NCBI GenBank assembly: GCA_045634445.1
Contig: JAZRAG010000075.1
Location: forward strand, 26,770 to 90,769
Source: Spyradenecus sp045634445
Lineage (GTDB): Bacteria; Verrucomicrobiota; Kiritimatiellia; RFP12; DVOR01
Direction of reading: 5' to 3'
DNA: 64,000 bases
Shown: positions 25,007-35,500 of the stretch, in pieces
How positions within the stretch are numbered: position 1 is the first letter of the stretch
How the letters are laid out: each line of letters starts with the position of its first letter
Program-made: the position numbers and the translations under genes
The notes under the pieces: generated by a model
Database searches by the model: none
Told to the model about the DNA's origin: nothing
Seen by the model: only the letters and a program-made list of their open reading frames with translations

Positions 25007-25636
25007 TTAAGGGAGGAGGGGACTTACAGCATCCCAAACGGCTGCTGCGGTGATGTCCTGCGGCGTGGTGCTATCAATTCGACGAATGCGCTGCGGATCT
25101 TGTGCTGCGAGGGCACGGAAGCCTTCTGCGAGGCGCTGATGGAAGGAGTCGCGTTCTTGTTCAAAACGGTCTGCCTTTTCATTGCGTCCAGCTACGCGGT
25201 CGCGACTTTCATCTTGGGGAATATCCAAGAGAATGGTGAGGTCTGGCATAAGACCTTGTGTAGCGAAACCATTGATGGCGCGGAGTTCTTCCACGTTCAT
25301 GCCACGGCCGTAACCTTGGTAAGCGAAGGTCGAGTCGCAGAAGCGGTCGCTCAACACCCATTCGCCACGTTCAAGCGCAGGCAGAATCACGTTGTTGACG
25401 AGTTGTGCGCGACTTGCCAAAAAGAGGAGCAATTCCGCTGTCGGTACAGGACTTTCGCCTGCGGTGTCAAATTGCAAGAGGCCTCGCACGGCTTCCCCGA
25501 GTTTGGTGCCGCCTGGTTCACGGGTGGTGAGCACGGGAATGCCGCGCGCCTTGAGCGCTTCGGCAAGCAACTTCAAGTGCGTGCTTTTGCCAGCGCCTTC
25601 AGGGCCTTCTAAGGTGATAAAACGTCCGCGGTTCAT
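25007..25636 (-). CDS. tmk: Thymidylate kinase
   Basis: 209 aa. P-loop GPEGAGKST (11-19), the DR motif in SDRFCDSTFAYQGYGRG, and the lid region GRNEKADRFEQE. Phosphorylates dTMP to dTDP. I chose the ATG at 25636 because it overlaps the cysS stop as ATGA; the open frame runs 18 codons further into cysS without need. Confidence 0.95.
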   Translation of the reverse strand: MNRGRFITLEGPEGAGKSTHLKLLAEALKARGIPVLTTREPGGTKLGEAVRGLLQFDTAGESPVPTAELLLFLASRAQLVNNVILPALERGEWVLSDRFCDSTFAYQGYGRGMNVEELRAINGFATQGLMPDLTILLDIPQDESRDRVAGRNEKADRFEQERDSFHQRLAEGFRALAAQDPQRIRRIDSTTPQDITAAAVWDAVSPLLP

Positions 25637-27042
25637 GGGGTGGCGAGGGGTTTGAGGGTTTGACCTTCCTTTGAGTCGCGCACTTGCCATCCCTTCGCAG
25701 CGAGTTCATCGCGCAAACGATCGCTTTCGGCCCAGTTCTTTGCGGCACGGGCGGCGGCGCGTTCATCGGCGAGAGCCTGAATGTCTGCGGGGATTTCGGT
25801 GCTTTCTGCGCGGCCAAAGAAGATGAAGCCGAGCACGCGGTCCATTTGACGAAGTTCTTCAAGTGCGGCAGGGGCGCCAGCGGCGGTGAGACCTGCGGTC
25901 AAAGCTGCGTTTGCGGCGCGCACGAATGCAAAGCATGCGCTGAAGGCTTCGGAGGCGTTCAAGTCGTCTGCAAGCGCCTTACCAAAAGCTTCCAATTGCG
26001 AGGGTACGCGCACGCCATCGTCTTCGCCTGCCACCTTGGTGCGTGCGGTGAGCGCATCAACGCATTCATCCAAACGGGCCAATGCGGCGCGTGCAGCGGA
26101 GAGTGCGTCGAAGGTGAAGTTGAGGCCCTGACGGTAATGCGCATTCAAAAGCACGTAACGGATTTCGCGGCCAGTGTAACCCTTTTCCTGAAGGTCACGA
26201 AGCGTAAAAAAGTTACCCAAAGACTTTGACATCTTCTGGCCGTTGACGCGCAAGTGTGCGCAGTGCATCCACGTCTGCACAAAAGGCTTACCCGTGACGG
26301 CTTCAGCTTGTGCGGTTTCGTTTTCGTGGTGCGGGAAGAGGTTGTCAATGCCGCCGGTGTGCAAGTCAAAGCTTTCACCGAGGTATTTCATGCTCATGGC
26401 CGAGCACTCAAGGTGCCAGCCTGGGCGACCTTTACCCCATGGTGCATCCCAAACGACGTCGCCATCCTTTTCATCCCACCCTTTCCAAAGGGCGAAGTCG
26501 CCAACGCCTTCCTTTTCGTATTCATCGGCATTGATGCGGACGCCAGAACGGAGAGCCTCGCGATCAAGATGGGCGAGTTTACCATAGTTCTCATACTTTT
26601 CAACGCTGAAATAAACCGAGCCATCTTCGCTCTTGTAGGCGATGCCCTTGTCAAAGAGCGCAGAGATGAGGTTGAGCATTTCAGGGATGTGGTCGGTCGC
26701 TGCGGGATAGACGGCGGCGGGTTCGACGTTAAGGGTCTTCAAATCTGCAAAGAAGGCTTCAATGTAAGGCTTGGTGTATTCCTTGAGGGGAAGCTTTGCT
26801 GCCTGCGAACCGCGAATCGTCTTATCGTCCACGTCGGTAAGGTTCATCACCTGCTTCACCTTATTGCCAGCGAATTCTAATACGCGACGCAAGAAGTCTT
26901 CAAAGAGATAGGCGCGGAAGTTGCCAATGTGCGCAAAATTATAGACCGTTGGGCCGCACGTATACATGCCCACTTCACCCGGTTTCAACGTCTTAAACGG
27001 CTCAATTTGCCGCGTCATTGAATTGTAAAATTTAAGTTCCAT
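25633..27042 (-). CDS. cysS: Cysteinyl-tRNA synthetase
   Basis: 469 aa, class I synthetase. Zinc-site Cys in YTCGPTVYNFAHIGNFRAY with the HIGH-like HIGN; WHLECSAMSMKYLG; HHENETAQAEA; and KMSKS (about 268) in GQKMSKSLGN. C-terminal DALR-like helical domain follows. AGGAAA before the ATG. Two other genes (tmk, and fhs 28 bp after tmk) follow in the same direction. Confidence 0.97.
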   Translation of the reverse strand: MELKFYNSMTRQIEPFKTLKPGEVGMYTCGPTVYNFAHIGNFRAYLFEDFLRRVLEFAGNKVKQVMNLTDVDDKTIRGSQAAKLPLKEYTKPYIEAFFADLKTLNVEPAAVYPAATDHIPEMLNLISALFDKGIAYKSEDGSVYFSVEKYENYGKLAHLDREALRSGVRINADEYEKEGVGDFALWKGWDEKDGDVVWDAPWGKGRPGWHLECSAMSMKYLGESFDLHTGGIDNLFPHHENETAQAEAVTGKPFVQTWMHCAHLRVNGQKMSKSLGNFFTLRDLQEKGYTGREIRYVLLNAHYRQGLNFTFDALSAARAALARLDECVDALTARTKVAGEDDGVRVPSQLEAFGKALADDLNASEAFSACFAFVRAANAALTAGLTAAGAPAALEELRQMDRVLGFIFFGRAESTEIPADIQALADERAAARAAKNWAESDRLRDELAAKGWQVRDSKEGQTLKPLATP

Positions 27043-27079
27043 GACAATTTCCTATTTTAAAAATAAATAAGCGTCTGAG

Positions 27080-27085
27080 ATTATA
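27080..27085 (-). promoter_or_regulatory. Candidate -10 box for cysS
   Basis: TATAAT on the minus strand, about 40 bp upstream of the cysS ATG; no convincing -35. Confidence 0.4.
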
Positions 27086-27258
27086 CCATAATTATAAAAG
27101 AATAGCACCATAATTAAAAGAGATTCGCGAGAAGCGATTTCGTAGACAGTATCGGCAAAACTGCTACTTATGCGTAACGGTTAATCTCTCTTAAACTATT
27201 TTCTGATAGGGGCAGTGGAGGGGATGCGTAAAACGGCATTTTTGAAGCGTTTTAAAGG

Positions 27259-27364
27259 TTGAAAAGAAAGGGTTTTTCAAAACAACCTGAATTGACATTC
27301 AAAAAGGCTTGTTTTGCTTTTCAATAAGGCTTGTTTTAAAACGCAAAAAGGCTTGTTTTGAAAA
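27259..27364. repeat. 22-bp-step A/T-tract array, locus 3
   Basis: Units begin at 27277, 27299, 27321 and 27343, exactly 22 bp apart, three of them with the core AAGGCTTGTTTT in the same orientation and one with AAAACAACC; a weaker unit precedes. The surrounding 27086-27550 has no gene. Confidence 0.85.
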
Positions 27365-27563
27365 TGCAGTGTTTATAGATGTTTTTGGAAGAAGCATTTT
27401 GGGGCGGTAAAACGTGTTAACCTTCTTCAAAACCTAGTGAAAAAGGAGTGGGATAAGCGTCTGTAGCGTCGCTTAGGGAAAAGGTGGATTTTCCATTAAA
27501 TAAAAGGAAGAAAAACGGGGGTGCAACTTCTAGAAAAAAGTCACGTTAAAATACGCTAAAGTC

Positions 27564-27592
27564 TTGACGGATGGCGAAAATAAGAATATACT
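27564..27592 (+). promoter_or_regulatory. Promoter of the pilus-like operon
   Basis: TTGACG, 17 bp, TATACT, about 52 bp before the first gene. A GGGC/GCCC hairpin and AAGGAG follow. Confidence 0.75.
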
Positions 27593-27644
27593 TTCTAACG
27601 TCAAATGGTTAAAGGGCGGGTGAAGCCCAGAAGGAGCCGTAAAA

Positions 27645-28469
27645 ATGAAGTCATGGATGATGGTTTTGTTAGCAGCACTTTGCGCTGGTACTGTAATGGC
27701 ACAGAGCCGGAATGGTAAGCAGAAGCAAGGCAAGTCAAAAAATAATGAGGCTGGCCAGTTCATTTCAATTAAGGAAATCTCTTCGGTGGGCGGTGAAAGC
27801 GATTACGCTGTGGAAGCTCCTACCACGGATGATAACTGGAAGAAGGTGAAGATCAACCACGTGGATTCCTACAAGAAGGAAGGCGCGAAGGGTTGGCACT
27901 TCTTTGAAGTTGCTTACGAAGTGGATAAGGTGGGCATTGATCCTGAGAAGAAGAAAACATTGCCGCTCTTTGTGTTGCCCGAAGTGGAAATTACCTACGC
28001 GCTCCTTTATGATATGACCGAATCGAAGCACACCTCTTCGGTGAAATCGCAGGCGAACAAGGCTGGCGGTGCGATTGGTTGGGATAAGCCTGATCAGACG
28101 AATATTTTGTTCTCTGAAACAGTGGTTTACTCTCAAGTCACTCCTGGTCGTGTGCACTACGCAGCAGTGTGCGTCCCGCCGAATGCCGTTGTGCTTTACG
28201 GGAAACCCATCGTCTTCTCCGTGCAGATTAAGGTTGATGGAGTGCAGCAGGGCGAAATCGAAACGCAGTTCTTGGGCGGCAAGAAGATTGAAGGTAAGGA
28301 AATTACTTCCTTGTTAGTCGGCGCCAAGAAGGAAAAGATTGCTTGGTGGGAAACGATTCAGACAAAGTCTAAGACCGTGCAGAAGGTGGACAATGTGTTG
28401 CGTGACCGTTCGCAGACGCCCTTCGCATTGGTTGGCGATATGTACTATGACCAAGTGAAGGCTAAGTAA
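27645..28469 (+). CDS. Secreted Amuc_1102-like protein of the pilus locus
   Basis: 274 aa with a signal peptide (cleavage after AGTVMAQ, about residue 20). The mature protein is rich in beta strands and Lys. By position as the first gene before PilM, an Amuc_1100-like gene, an Amuc_1099-like gene and a secretin, and by size, it corresponds to Akkermansia Amuc_1102, described as an Ig-like fold related to type IV pilus proteins. I see no short motif that proves homology, so the call leans on synteny and layout. AAGGAG precedes the ATG; a strong promoter lies upstream. Confidence 0.7.
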   Translation: MKSWMMVLLAALCAGTVMAQSRNGKQKQGKSKNNEAGQFISIKEISSVGGESDYAVEAPTTDDNWKKVKINHVDSYKKEGAKGWHFFEVAYEVDKVGIDPEKKKTLPLFVLPEVEITYALLYDMTESKHTSSVKSQANKAGGAIGWDKPDQTNILFSETVVYSQVTPGRVHYAAVCVPPNAVVLYGKPIVFSVQIKVDGVQQGEIETQFLGGKKIEGKEITSLLVGAKKEKIAWWETIQTKSKTVQKVDNVLRDRSQTPFALVGDMYYDQVKAK

Positions 28470-28505
28470 GGTTTTCCCTAAGGATTTGAAACAGACGGAT
28501 ACTTT

Positions 28506-30191
28506 ATGGAACGTATTTTAACACTTAATATCGGCGCGACGCGTCTTGCGCTTGCCGAGTTTGAGGTCAGGGCCGGTCGCGGCCCCGGCCTCTTGCGCTA
28601 TGCTTTTGGCGACTTGCCAGATGGTAGCACGGACAATCCAACCGCTTTTGCAATTGAAGTGGAGCAAGTCCTTCGTGGCATGATGGTGATGTCGGGCATT
28701 CGCCCCGGCCGCATCCATGTGGCACTCTCTGGACAGATGGCATTCCCGCGCTTCATTAAGGTGCTTGCAGACAGTCCTGAAAAGATGGATGAACAAATCC
28801 GTTTCGAGCAGGAGCAGGCTGCACCCTTCCCCTTGACCGAAGCTATCTTCTCACACGCATTGGTCGGTGAGCCCGATGTCGGTGAACAGCATGTGATGAT
28901 CATCGCTTCTCGTGAAGCGCTTGTTTCTTCCGTGACGCGTGCACTGTTGAATATGGGCTGCGAACCCGATGTGGTAGATGTTGCTCCGATTGCGCTCTAC
29001 AACGCTGTGCGCTTTAACTATCCTGAAATGGATGGTTGCACCCTTGTTGTGGATATTGGTGCACGCTGCACAAACTTGGTCTTTGTGGAGCAGGATCGCA
29101 TCTTCTATCGTTCGATTCCTGTCGCGGGCAATACGATTACTGCAGAAATCGCCAAGACCTTCGGTATCACCCCTGAAGAAGCTGAAGCCTTCAAGTGCGA
29201 ACAGGGTATTGTGGCACAAGGTGGCGCATTTGCAGTAGATGATCCCGATGTGGACCGTCTCTCCAAGGTGATTCGTAATGTCATGACGCGTTTGAACGCA
29301 GAAGTGGCACGTTCAATCTCCTTCTATCGTAGCCAGCAGGGCGGTAGCGCACCCTCGCAGATGTTGCTCACAGGTGCCTCCTCGCAGTTGCCTTACATGC
29401 AGAACTTCTTTGAAGAAAAACTGCAGATTGCGGTTGACTTCTTGAACCCCTTCCAGACTGTGGCATTCCCCAAGCACGTGGATGCAGAACAGTTTGGCCA
29501 TGACGCCTTCTCCTTGCCCGTATTGGTGGGCTTGGCCTTGCGTCGCGGCTTGACCTGCCCAGTGGAAATCAACTTGGTTTCCCAGGAAATCGTAAATCGC
29601 AAGATTTTCCGTCGTCGTTTGCCCTTCCTCGGCCTCGCAGCAGTGGGTATGGTCGCGACATTGGGCATTTGGTGGCTCTTTGTGAACAACCTCAAGAACT
29701 CTTACGAAACGCATCAAGAAAACTTGGCATCTCGTATTAGTGACTATCAGGACCAAAAGGATCGTTACGATCGCGTAGATAAGAAGGCTAAGACTGCAGA
29801 AGCTCGTGCCGCCGCTTATCGTGCGTTGATGAAGCGCCGTGGTCAGTGGTTGGACATGATGGTGGCTATTGATGACGCCGTGCCCAATGGTCTCTGGGTG
29901 ACAAGCATGAAGGCTCGTCGTCAAGACAACGTCTTACAGGGCGTGGACCTCACCGTTTCTGCTTGGAAGGATCTTGAGCCGCGTTTGGTAGAAAAGGGTA
30001 AAACCATCGCAGAAACCATTGCTAGCCGTCTTGCAACACAAGAAGTCTTCGTGGATGACGCAAAGGAAATCACAATCAGCAAAATCAATCAGAGCGTTGA
30101 TTGGATGACCTCCTTTGACCTCACCGCTAAGCTTAAAGGTGTGGAAGAAGCAGCAGCTAAGACGAACAACAAGCGTCGCACCCGGAGGTAA
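28506..30191 (+). CDS. PilM-PilN fusion, type IV pilus-like assembly protein
   Basis: 561 aa. Residues 1-350 are an actin/FtsA-like PilM domain: LNIGATRLALAEFE at the N-terminus, VVDIGARCTNLVFVE (about 182-196), and LLTGASSQLPYMQNFFEEKL (about 285-304). A transmembrane helix lies at about 372-394, then a coiled-coil and a PilN-like periplasmic domain. In classical systems PilM and PilN are separate; here one polypeptide links the cytoplasmic ring to the periplasm. It corresponds to Amuc_1101 by position and follows the secreted gene by 36 bp. No PilB or PilT ATPase is in the window. Confidence 0.85.
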   Translation: MERILTLNIGATRLALAEFEVRAGRGPGLLRYAFGDLPDGSTDNPTAFAIEVEQVLRGMMVMSGIRPGRIHVALSGQMAFPRFIKVLADSPEKMDEQIRFEQEQAAPFPLTEAIFSHALVGEPDVGEQHVMIIASREALVSSVTRALLNMGCEPDVVDVAPIALYNAVRFNYPEMDGCTLVVDIGARCTNLVFVEQDRIFYRSIPVAGNTITAEIAKTFGITPEEAEAFKCEQGIVAQGGAFAVDDPDVDRLSKVIRNVMTRLNAEVARSISFYRSQQGGSAPSQMLLTGASSQLPYMQNFFEEKLQIAVDFLNPFQTVAFPKHVDAEQFGHDAFSLPVLVGLALRRGLTCPVEINLVSQEIVNRKIFRRRLPFLGLAAVGMVATLGIWWLFVNNLKNSYETHQENLASRISDYQDQKDRYDRVDKKAKTAEARAAAYRALMKRRGQWLDMMVAIDDAVPNGLWVTSMKARRQDNVLQGVDLTVSAWKDLEPRLVEKGKTIAETIASRLATQEVFVDDAKEITISKINQSVDWMTSFDLTAKLKGVEEAAAKTNNKRRTRR

Positions 30192-30198
30192 GTAATTT

Positions 30199-31299
30199 AT
30201 GGATCCTAAACAAAAACTCATCTTCGGAATTGTAGCAGGCGCTTGCACTGCTGCAATCATCGCGCTTGCAGCGTTGCTCTTTGGGCAAATCGGAGCGAAG
30301 AACGAAGCAAAAGAAGCGCGCGATAATGCCGCATCTGAAATTCGCGGCTACTACTCTGAAGCCATCTACCCTTCGAAGGCCAATCGTGATATCCGTGAAC
30401 AGGATACGAAGACCTACACTGAAGTGGCAGAAGCCGCACGAGCTTTACTCGCAAAGCCTTTGGAATATCCCAAGGGAGAATCCCCCTCGCAATTCGTGAC
30501 GCGCGTGGCTGACACCATTCACGCATTGGATGCGCGCAAGAATGCTTCCCGAGTGGAAATCTTTGATGGCATTGCCAAAAACAAGAATGCTACGCCCGCA
30601 GAGCAGGGGATGGATTACTCCTTCGGCCGCTATGTGCAGCAGGGTGAATTGCCTAAGGATACCGATGTGCCGCGTTTGGCTCATCAGTTCGCAGTGATTG
30701 AACACGTCTGCGACATCCTTTTGGATGCAGGTGCATTGGACATCACCAAGGTCACACGTGAAATGTTCGACACCGCAGCAAAGCCTGTGCAAGAAGATAA
30801 GAATGCACGTCGCACGACGCGTCGCTCCAAGGCTAAGGAAGAACCTGTTGCAACCACAGGTGTGCAGCTCCCTGATGAACTCGCTAAGGATGGCGTCACC
30901 GCAGAGGCGTTCACCATAACCTTCCGTGCGCAGTATGCAACCATCGCGAAAGTAATGAATACCTTGGCCAAGGATTCCCTCTTTGTCGTGGTAACGGATG
31001 TCTCCTTTAATAATCCTATGGACTTGCGTACGCGTGTTGCCGACATGGTGAAGCGTCGTGAATCTGCTCGCGCGACCGCTGCACGTCGTAATCGCAATCG
31101 TGCCGCAGAAGAAAATGCAGAACCCGTTAAGGAAGTCGCACTCTTTGAAACTGCAGCACCTGCAGAGCGCTTGGTTACCGACCCCGAAAACGCGATGCCG
31201 ATGGAAGTCTCCATTTCGTTTGAAGTTTATTCGGTGCCTCCCGCTGAAGAGCCTGAAGCCGAAACCGCCGAAACCGATTCGGCCAAAACTGCAGAATAA
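30199..31299 (+). CDS. Amuc_1100-like, PilO-type envelope protein
   Basis: 366 aa. N-terminal transmembrane helix (about 8-31), then a coiled coil with the segment YPSKANRDIREQD. Two alpha-beta half-domains follow: one around RLAHQFAVIEHVCDILLDAG and one around TFRAQYATIAKVMNTLA followed by FVVVTDVSF. This is the architecture of Amuc_1100 of Akkermansia, a PilO-like protein, down to the corresponding segments (inference by eye from remembered sequence). A basic and acidic low-complexity linker separates the halves. Starts 7 bp after the PilM-PilN gene, so tightly coupled. Confidence 0.8.
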   Translation: MDPKQKLIFGIVAGACTAAIIALAALLFGQIGAKNEAKEARDNAASEIRGYYSEAIYPSKANRDIREQDTKTYTEVAEAARALLAKPLEYPKGESPSQFVTRVADTIHALDARKNASRVEIFDGIAKNKNATPAEQGMDYSFGRYVQQGELPKDTDVPRLAHQFAVIEHVCDILLDAGALDITKVTREMFDTAAKPVQEDKNARRTTRRSKAKEEPVATTGVQLPDELAKDGVTAEAFTITFRAQYATIAKVMNTLAKDSLFVVVTDVSFNNPMDLRTRVADMVKRRESARATAARRNRNRAAEENAEPVKEVALFETAAPAERLVTDPENAMPMEVSISFEVYSVPPAEEPEAETAETDSAKTAE

Positions 31300-31317
31300 G
31301 GAAGGAATCACGCAATT

Positions 31318-32457
31318 ATGGCAAACCAACTTCCTCCATTTTTAAAGCACTACGATCGCCTCGCCGCGGTCTTAGTCTTGGTGGCATTGTTGATCTCCCT
31401 CGCCTTCCTCGTGCTGAGGGGTGTTAGCCTCCAGCAAGAAGAGCGCGAATACGATGCAGACCTTGAAGCAGGTCAGCCCTCAACCTCTCAAGTGAAGCCT
31501 GCTGATAACGCAGCAGACCTCGCTTTGATTGCTGTGGTGGCAAATCCGCCCGCTGAAAAGTTGCTCGCACTTCAGGACAATCCTGAACTTGCAAACATGG
31601 GTACGCCTGAACGCCGCTTGCTCTGCGTGAAGTGCACCAAGCCCATCGTTTGGGGTGCAGAAAAGTGCACCTTCTGCGCAGCCGTTCAGCCTAAGGAAGA
31701 AAAGATTGACCTCGCAGCGGTTGACTCCGATGGTGACGGCATTCCTGATATTGAAGAATTGAAGCTTAAGCTCAATCCGCAGGACGGCAATGACGTTGAC
31801 TTGGATAATGATGCCGACGGCTTCACGAATATTGAAGAATATTTGGCAAAGACCGATATGAACGATGCTGCAAGCCACCCTGGCTATGAAGGTCGTTTTG
31901 CATTGAAGTCAATTGAAGGCACGAAGTTGCAAATTCGCGCAATCGATAAGATGCAGCTCCCCTCCACGAAGGATGCAGACGGAAAGAGTGTTTCTCACTA
32001 CGCAGTCACCTTCGTTTCTGTGAATGCAGATGGTGTGATGGGTACCAATCCTGTTCGCGCTAAGGATGGCGAAGAAATTATGTCTAAGGCAGGCACCAGT
32101 ACTGGTTATCGCTTTGTTCGCTACAACGAGCTTCCTAAGAAGAAGATTGAAGTTGGCGAACACAAGCAACAGCGCTTTGTTGACGTTTCGGAAGTTGAAC
32201 TTGTGCGTGTGGCTGACAATAAGAAAATTGTCACCATTATGTATGACAAAAACAATCCCGAATGGCCTGGCGATCCGCTACTTGAACAGCGCGCAACTTT
32301 GGAATTTGACATCCCTGGCGTGAAAAACGTGGTTGTTGCTCCTGGTGGTAAATTCACCGTAAAGGGCGAAAAATACACGGTTTTGAGCGTTGATGCCGAG
32401 AAAAAAGTCGTAACCATTCAGAAAAATGCGACTGGCGCGAAATTTGACTTGAAATAA
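31318..32457 (+). CDS. Amuc_1099-like envelope protein with zinc-ribbon-like motif and TSP3 calcium repeats
   Basis: 379 aa. N-terminal transmembrane helix (about 17-37). A CxxC...CxxC pair (CVKCTKPIVWGAEKCTFC, about 102-119) is followed by thrombospondin type-3-like acidic calcium repeats: DSDGDGIPDIEELKLKLNP and DLDNDADGFTNIEEYLAKT (about 138-180). The rest is a beta-rich domain. By gene order it takes the Amuc_1099 position between the Amuc_1100-like gene and the secretin. If the helix is an N-in anchor, the Cys pairs and calcium sites lie in the periplasm. 18 bp after the previous gene. Confidence 0.75.
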   Translation: MANQLPPFLKHYDRLAAVLVLVALLISLAFLVLRGVSLQQEEREYDADLEAGQPSTSQVKPADNAADLALIAVVANPPAEKLLALQDNPELANMGTPERRLLCVKCTKPIVWGAEKCTFCAAVQPKEEKIDLAAVDSDGDGIPDIEELKLKLNPQDGNDVDLDNDADGFTNIEEYLAKTDMNDAASHPGYEGRFALKSIEGTKLQIRAIDKMQLPSTKDADGKSVSHYAVTFVSVNADGVMGTNPVRAKDGEEIMSKAGTSTGYRFVRYNELPKKKIEVGEHKQQRFVDVSEVELVRVADNKKIVTIMYDKNNPEWPGDPLLEQRATLEFDIPGVKNVVVAPGGKFTVKGEKYTVLSVDAEKKVVTIQKNATGAKFDLK

Positions 32458-32531
32458 TTCTTTTATTGGGTTATACTTACCTCACGATTTGGAATGGGTA
32501 AAGAGCCCAACTAACTGCGGAGAAACGTGTT

Positions 32532-35500
32532 ATGACACAATTTGTACGCTTTGCCATGATCGGCGCATTAGCCGCTGGGGCATCAGTATGCGCCATTGCG
32601 CAAGACGATGACAGTCTTGACGCCCTCTTGGGGGACCTCGTAGAGGATGTCGCGATTGAAGAAGACGCTGTAGCTGTCGACGAAATCGCTGACGAACCTG
32701 CTGAAGAAGTCGCCGAAGTGCCTGCCGAAGAAGCAGTCGAAGAGGTCGCTGAAGAAGTTGCTGCCGTCGACGAAGATCCTATCGCAGATGAACCTGCAGA
32801 AGACGTCGCTGAAGTCCCCGCAGAAGAAGCGGTGGAAGAAGTTGCTGAAGTTGCAGATGAACCTGCTGAAGAGGTCGTGGAAGAAGTCGCCGAAGCAGAC
32901 GAACCCGCAGCCGAAGTCGAAGAAGTGATCGCCGAAGCAGACGAGCCCGCAGAAGAAGTTGCGGAAGAAGTCGCTGAAGTTGAAGCTGACGCAGACGAAG
33001 CAGTCGAAGTGGTTGAAGTGGCAGACGAGCCCGCAGAAGAAGCTGTGGAAGAAGTCGCTGTCGCAGACATGGAAACTGAAATCAAAGAAATCGCGGAAGC
33101 TCCTGCAGACGAACCCGCCGAAGGTTTGCTCGCTGGCGTCAACACCTCCGTTGAACCGATTGAAGAACTTACCGAAGAAGAACGCAAGTATAATGATCTT
33201 GCGCTCTTGATGGAACTCAAGAATCGTGGCTTGGATAACCATGCATATGCTTGCTTGGCTAAGGCTCGTGAATTGATGACCACGCCTCCGCAGCCTGGCA
33301 AGGCCTTCAATCAGTACGCTGATGCTATTAAGATGTATAAGGACGCTCAGGTTTACTTCCGTCAGCGCGAAGAAAACCTCCCTCTCCGCAATGAGTGTGA
33401 CATCGGCATCCGCGAAGCTGAATATCGTCAGGCAAAGGTTCGCTTTGAAGAAGGTAACTTCGTTGAAGCTCTTGAAATGGCTCAGAATGTCCAGCTCAGC
33501 GGCCATCCTCAGGGCGCAGCTTTGATTGAAATCATTCAGGACGAAATGAATAAGCCGGTGGAAGTTCGCCCGAACCCCATCCTTCCTGAATACGCTAAGG
33601 AAGAATATCAGCGCAATCGTTTGGCCATTCAGGAACGTATGCGCCGTGCAACCGTTTACTTCCAGCTCGCTAAGTATCGTGAAGCAAACGATCAGTTGGA
33701 ACTCATTCTCCGTGATGACCCCAACAATGAAGAAGCAATTAGCTTGCGTGCTCGCGTGAATCGTCGTCATGCAGATCGCAATCGTCAGTTGAAGTATTCC
33801 ACACACGATGAAATGATTAGCCAGGTGGAAGCTAACTGGACTCCCCTTGGTGCTCTCGCCCGCAACTCTGAAGAACTCTACGCTCCTGTAGAATCTAAGG
33901 GTGCCACCACGAAGGTGAACAAGGAGGGCGAAAAGGAAGAAGCAGTCGTGATGGCTAAGTTGCAGTACATCCGCTTGCCTGAATTCTCTATCCGTCCGCC
34001 GAGCACGCTCGCTGACGCAGTTGCGCTCTTCGCTGAACTCTCTAAGGATTACGACAAGCCCGAACTTCCTCCGGAAGAAAAGGGTATCGCTTTCGTGTTG
34101 AACATGGGCAAAAAGCCCGCGGCAGCTGCGGAAGAAACCGAAGATGATCCGTTCGCATCTGAATCGGAATCCTCCTCTGGCCTTCCTCCGATTGCCTCCA
34201 TCTCCATGCCTTGGGTGACCCTCAAGGAAGCATTGGACATGGTTTGCGAAGTGACTGGCTCCAAGTACGTGATTAAGGGTAAAATCGTGATGATCGTTCC
34301 CGCAACACACGTTGACGGTATCATGGTCACGCGTTCCTATAACGTGATGGGCGGCTTGGTTGAAAAGCTCAGCCAAGTGAACAGTGAAATGGGTTCTTCT
34401 AGCGATGACAGCGATTGGGGTTCTGACTCCGAAAGTAGCTTCACTGCACCCTCTACCGACGCGGCATCCTTGAAGGCCTTCTTCACTGACCTCGGCGTGC
34501 CCTTTGATGGTGGTGCTCGAATCGCCTACTTGCCGACCATCGGTAAGCTCCGTGTTACAAATACTCCTGAAAACTTGGCAATCCTCGAAGGCGTCCTTGA
34601 AGACCTCAACGTGACTCCGTCTCAGATTGAAGTTGAAGCTCGCTTCGTTGAAGTAAGCCAGGAAGACTTGAACTCCCTCGGTTTTGAATGGGGCTTGAAT
34701 GGTGACGTTGTTGGCACCATCGGTTCTGGTATCGACTGGGCTGACTCTGTGATTTCTGGCAATGCTAACCGTGGTCTCGCCGCAGGCGGTACTGGTGCAA
34801 ATGGCAATGTCTTCCGCCCTGGACGCGGTGGCACGGGTGATGCAAACGTAGCTGTTCATGGTGGCTCTCTTAATAATGGTATGCGCTTCCTTGGCGATGG
34901 TAATGCATATGCAAATCGTATTAACCTCGCAGGTAGCACCATTGCTCCCGATGATACCTTTGCCAGCTTCTCCGCTGTCTTTGGTCGCGTGGACATGACG
35001 ATGGTCCTCCACATGTTGGCTCAGCGCTCCGATACGGATATGCTCTCCAGCCCCAAGGTGCTCGCACGCCCTGGCCAGGAAGCACTCATCCGCGTGGTGA
35101 CCGAACACATTTATCCTACCGAATTCGATATTACCGAACTCGAAGAAGCTGAACAGAACTGGAACGGTAATAACGGTGGTAGCAGCCTTGCTGGAGGCTT
35201 GACCGGTGGCCTCATCGGTGGTAATAATGTGCAGATGAATGCACCGCCTGTGAAGTTCGCTGTTGAACCTCAGTCCTTCGAAAAGACGGACGTGGGTGTC
35301 TCCTTGCAGGTTGTCCCTGAACTTTCTCAGGAAGGTCAGATGATCAACATGTTGGTCAACCCCAAGGTTGTTGAATATCTCGGTGACTTTGACTACGGTA
35401 TGAAGGTGCCTTACATCCAGTACGGCATGACCGCAGGTGCAGTTTCTAGCGCTCAGGTTGAATACTACAACGTAGAAATGCCTCAGCCGAAGTTCCATGT

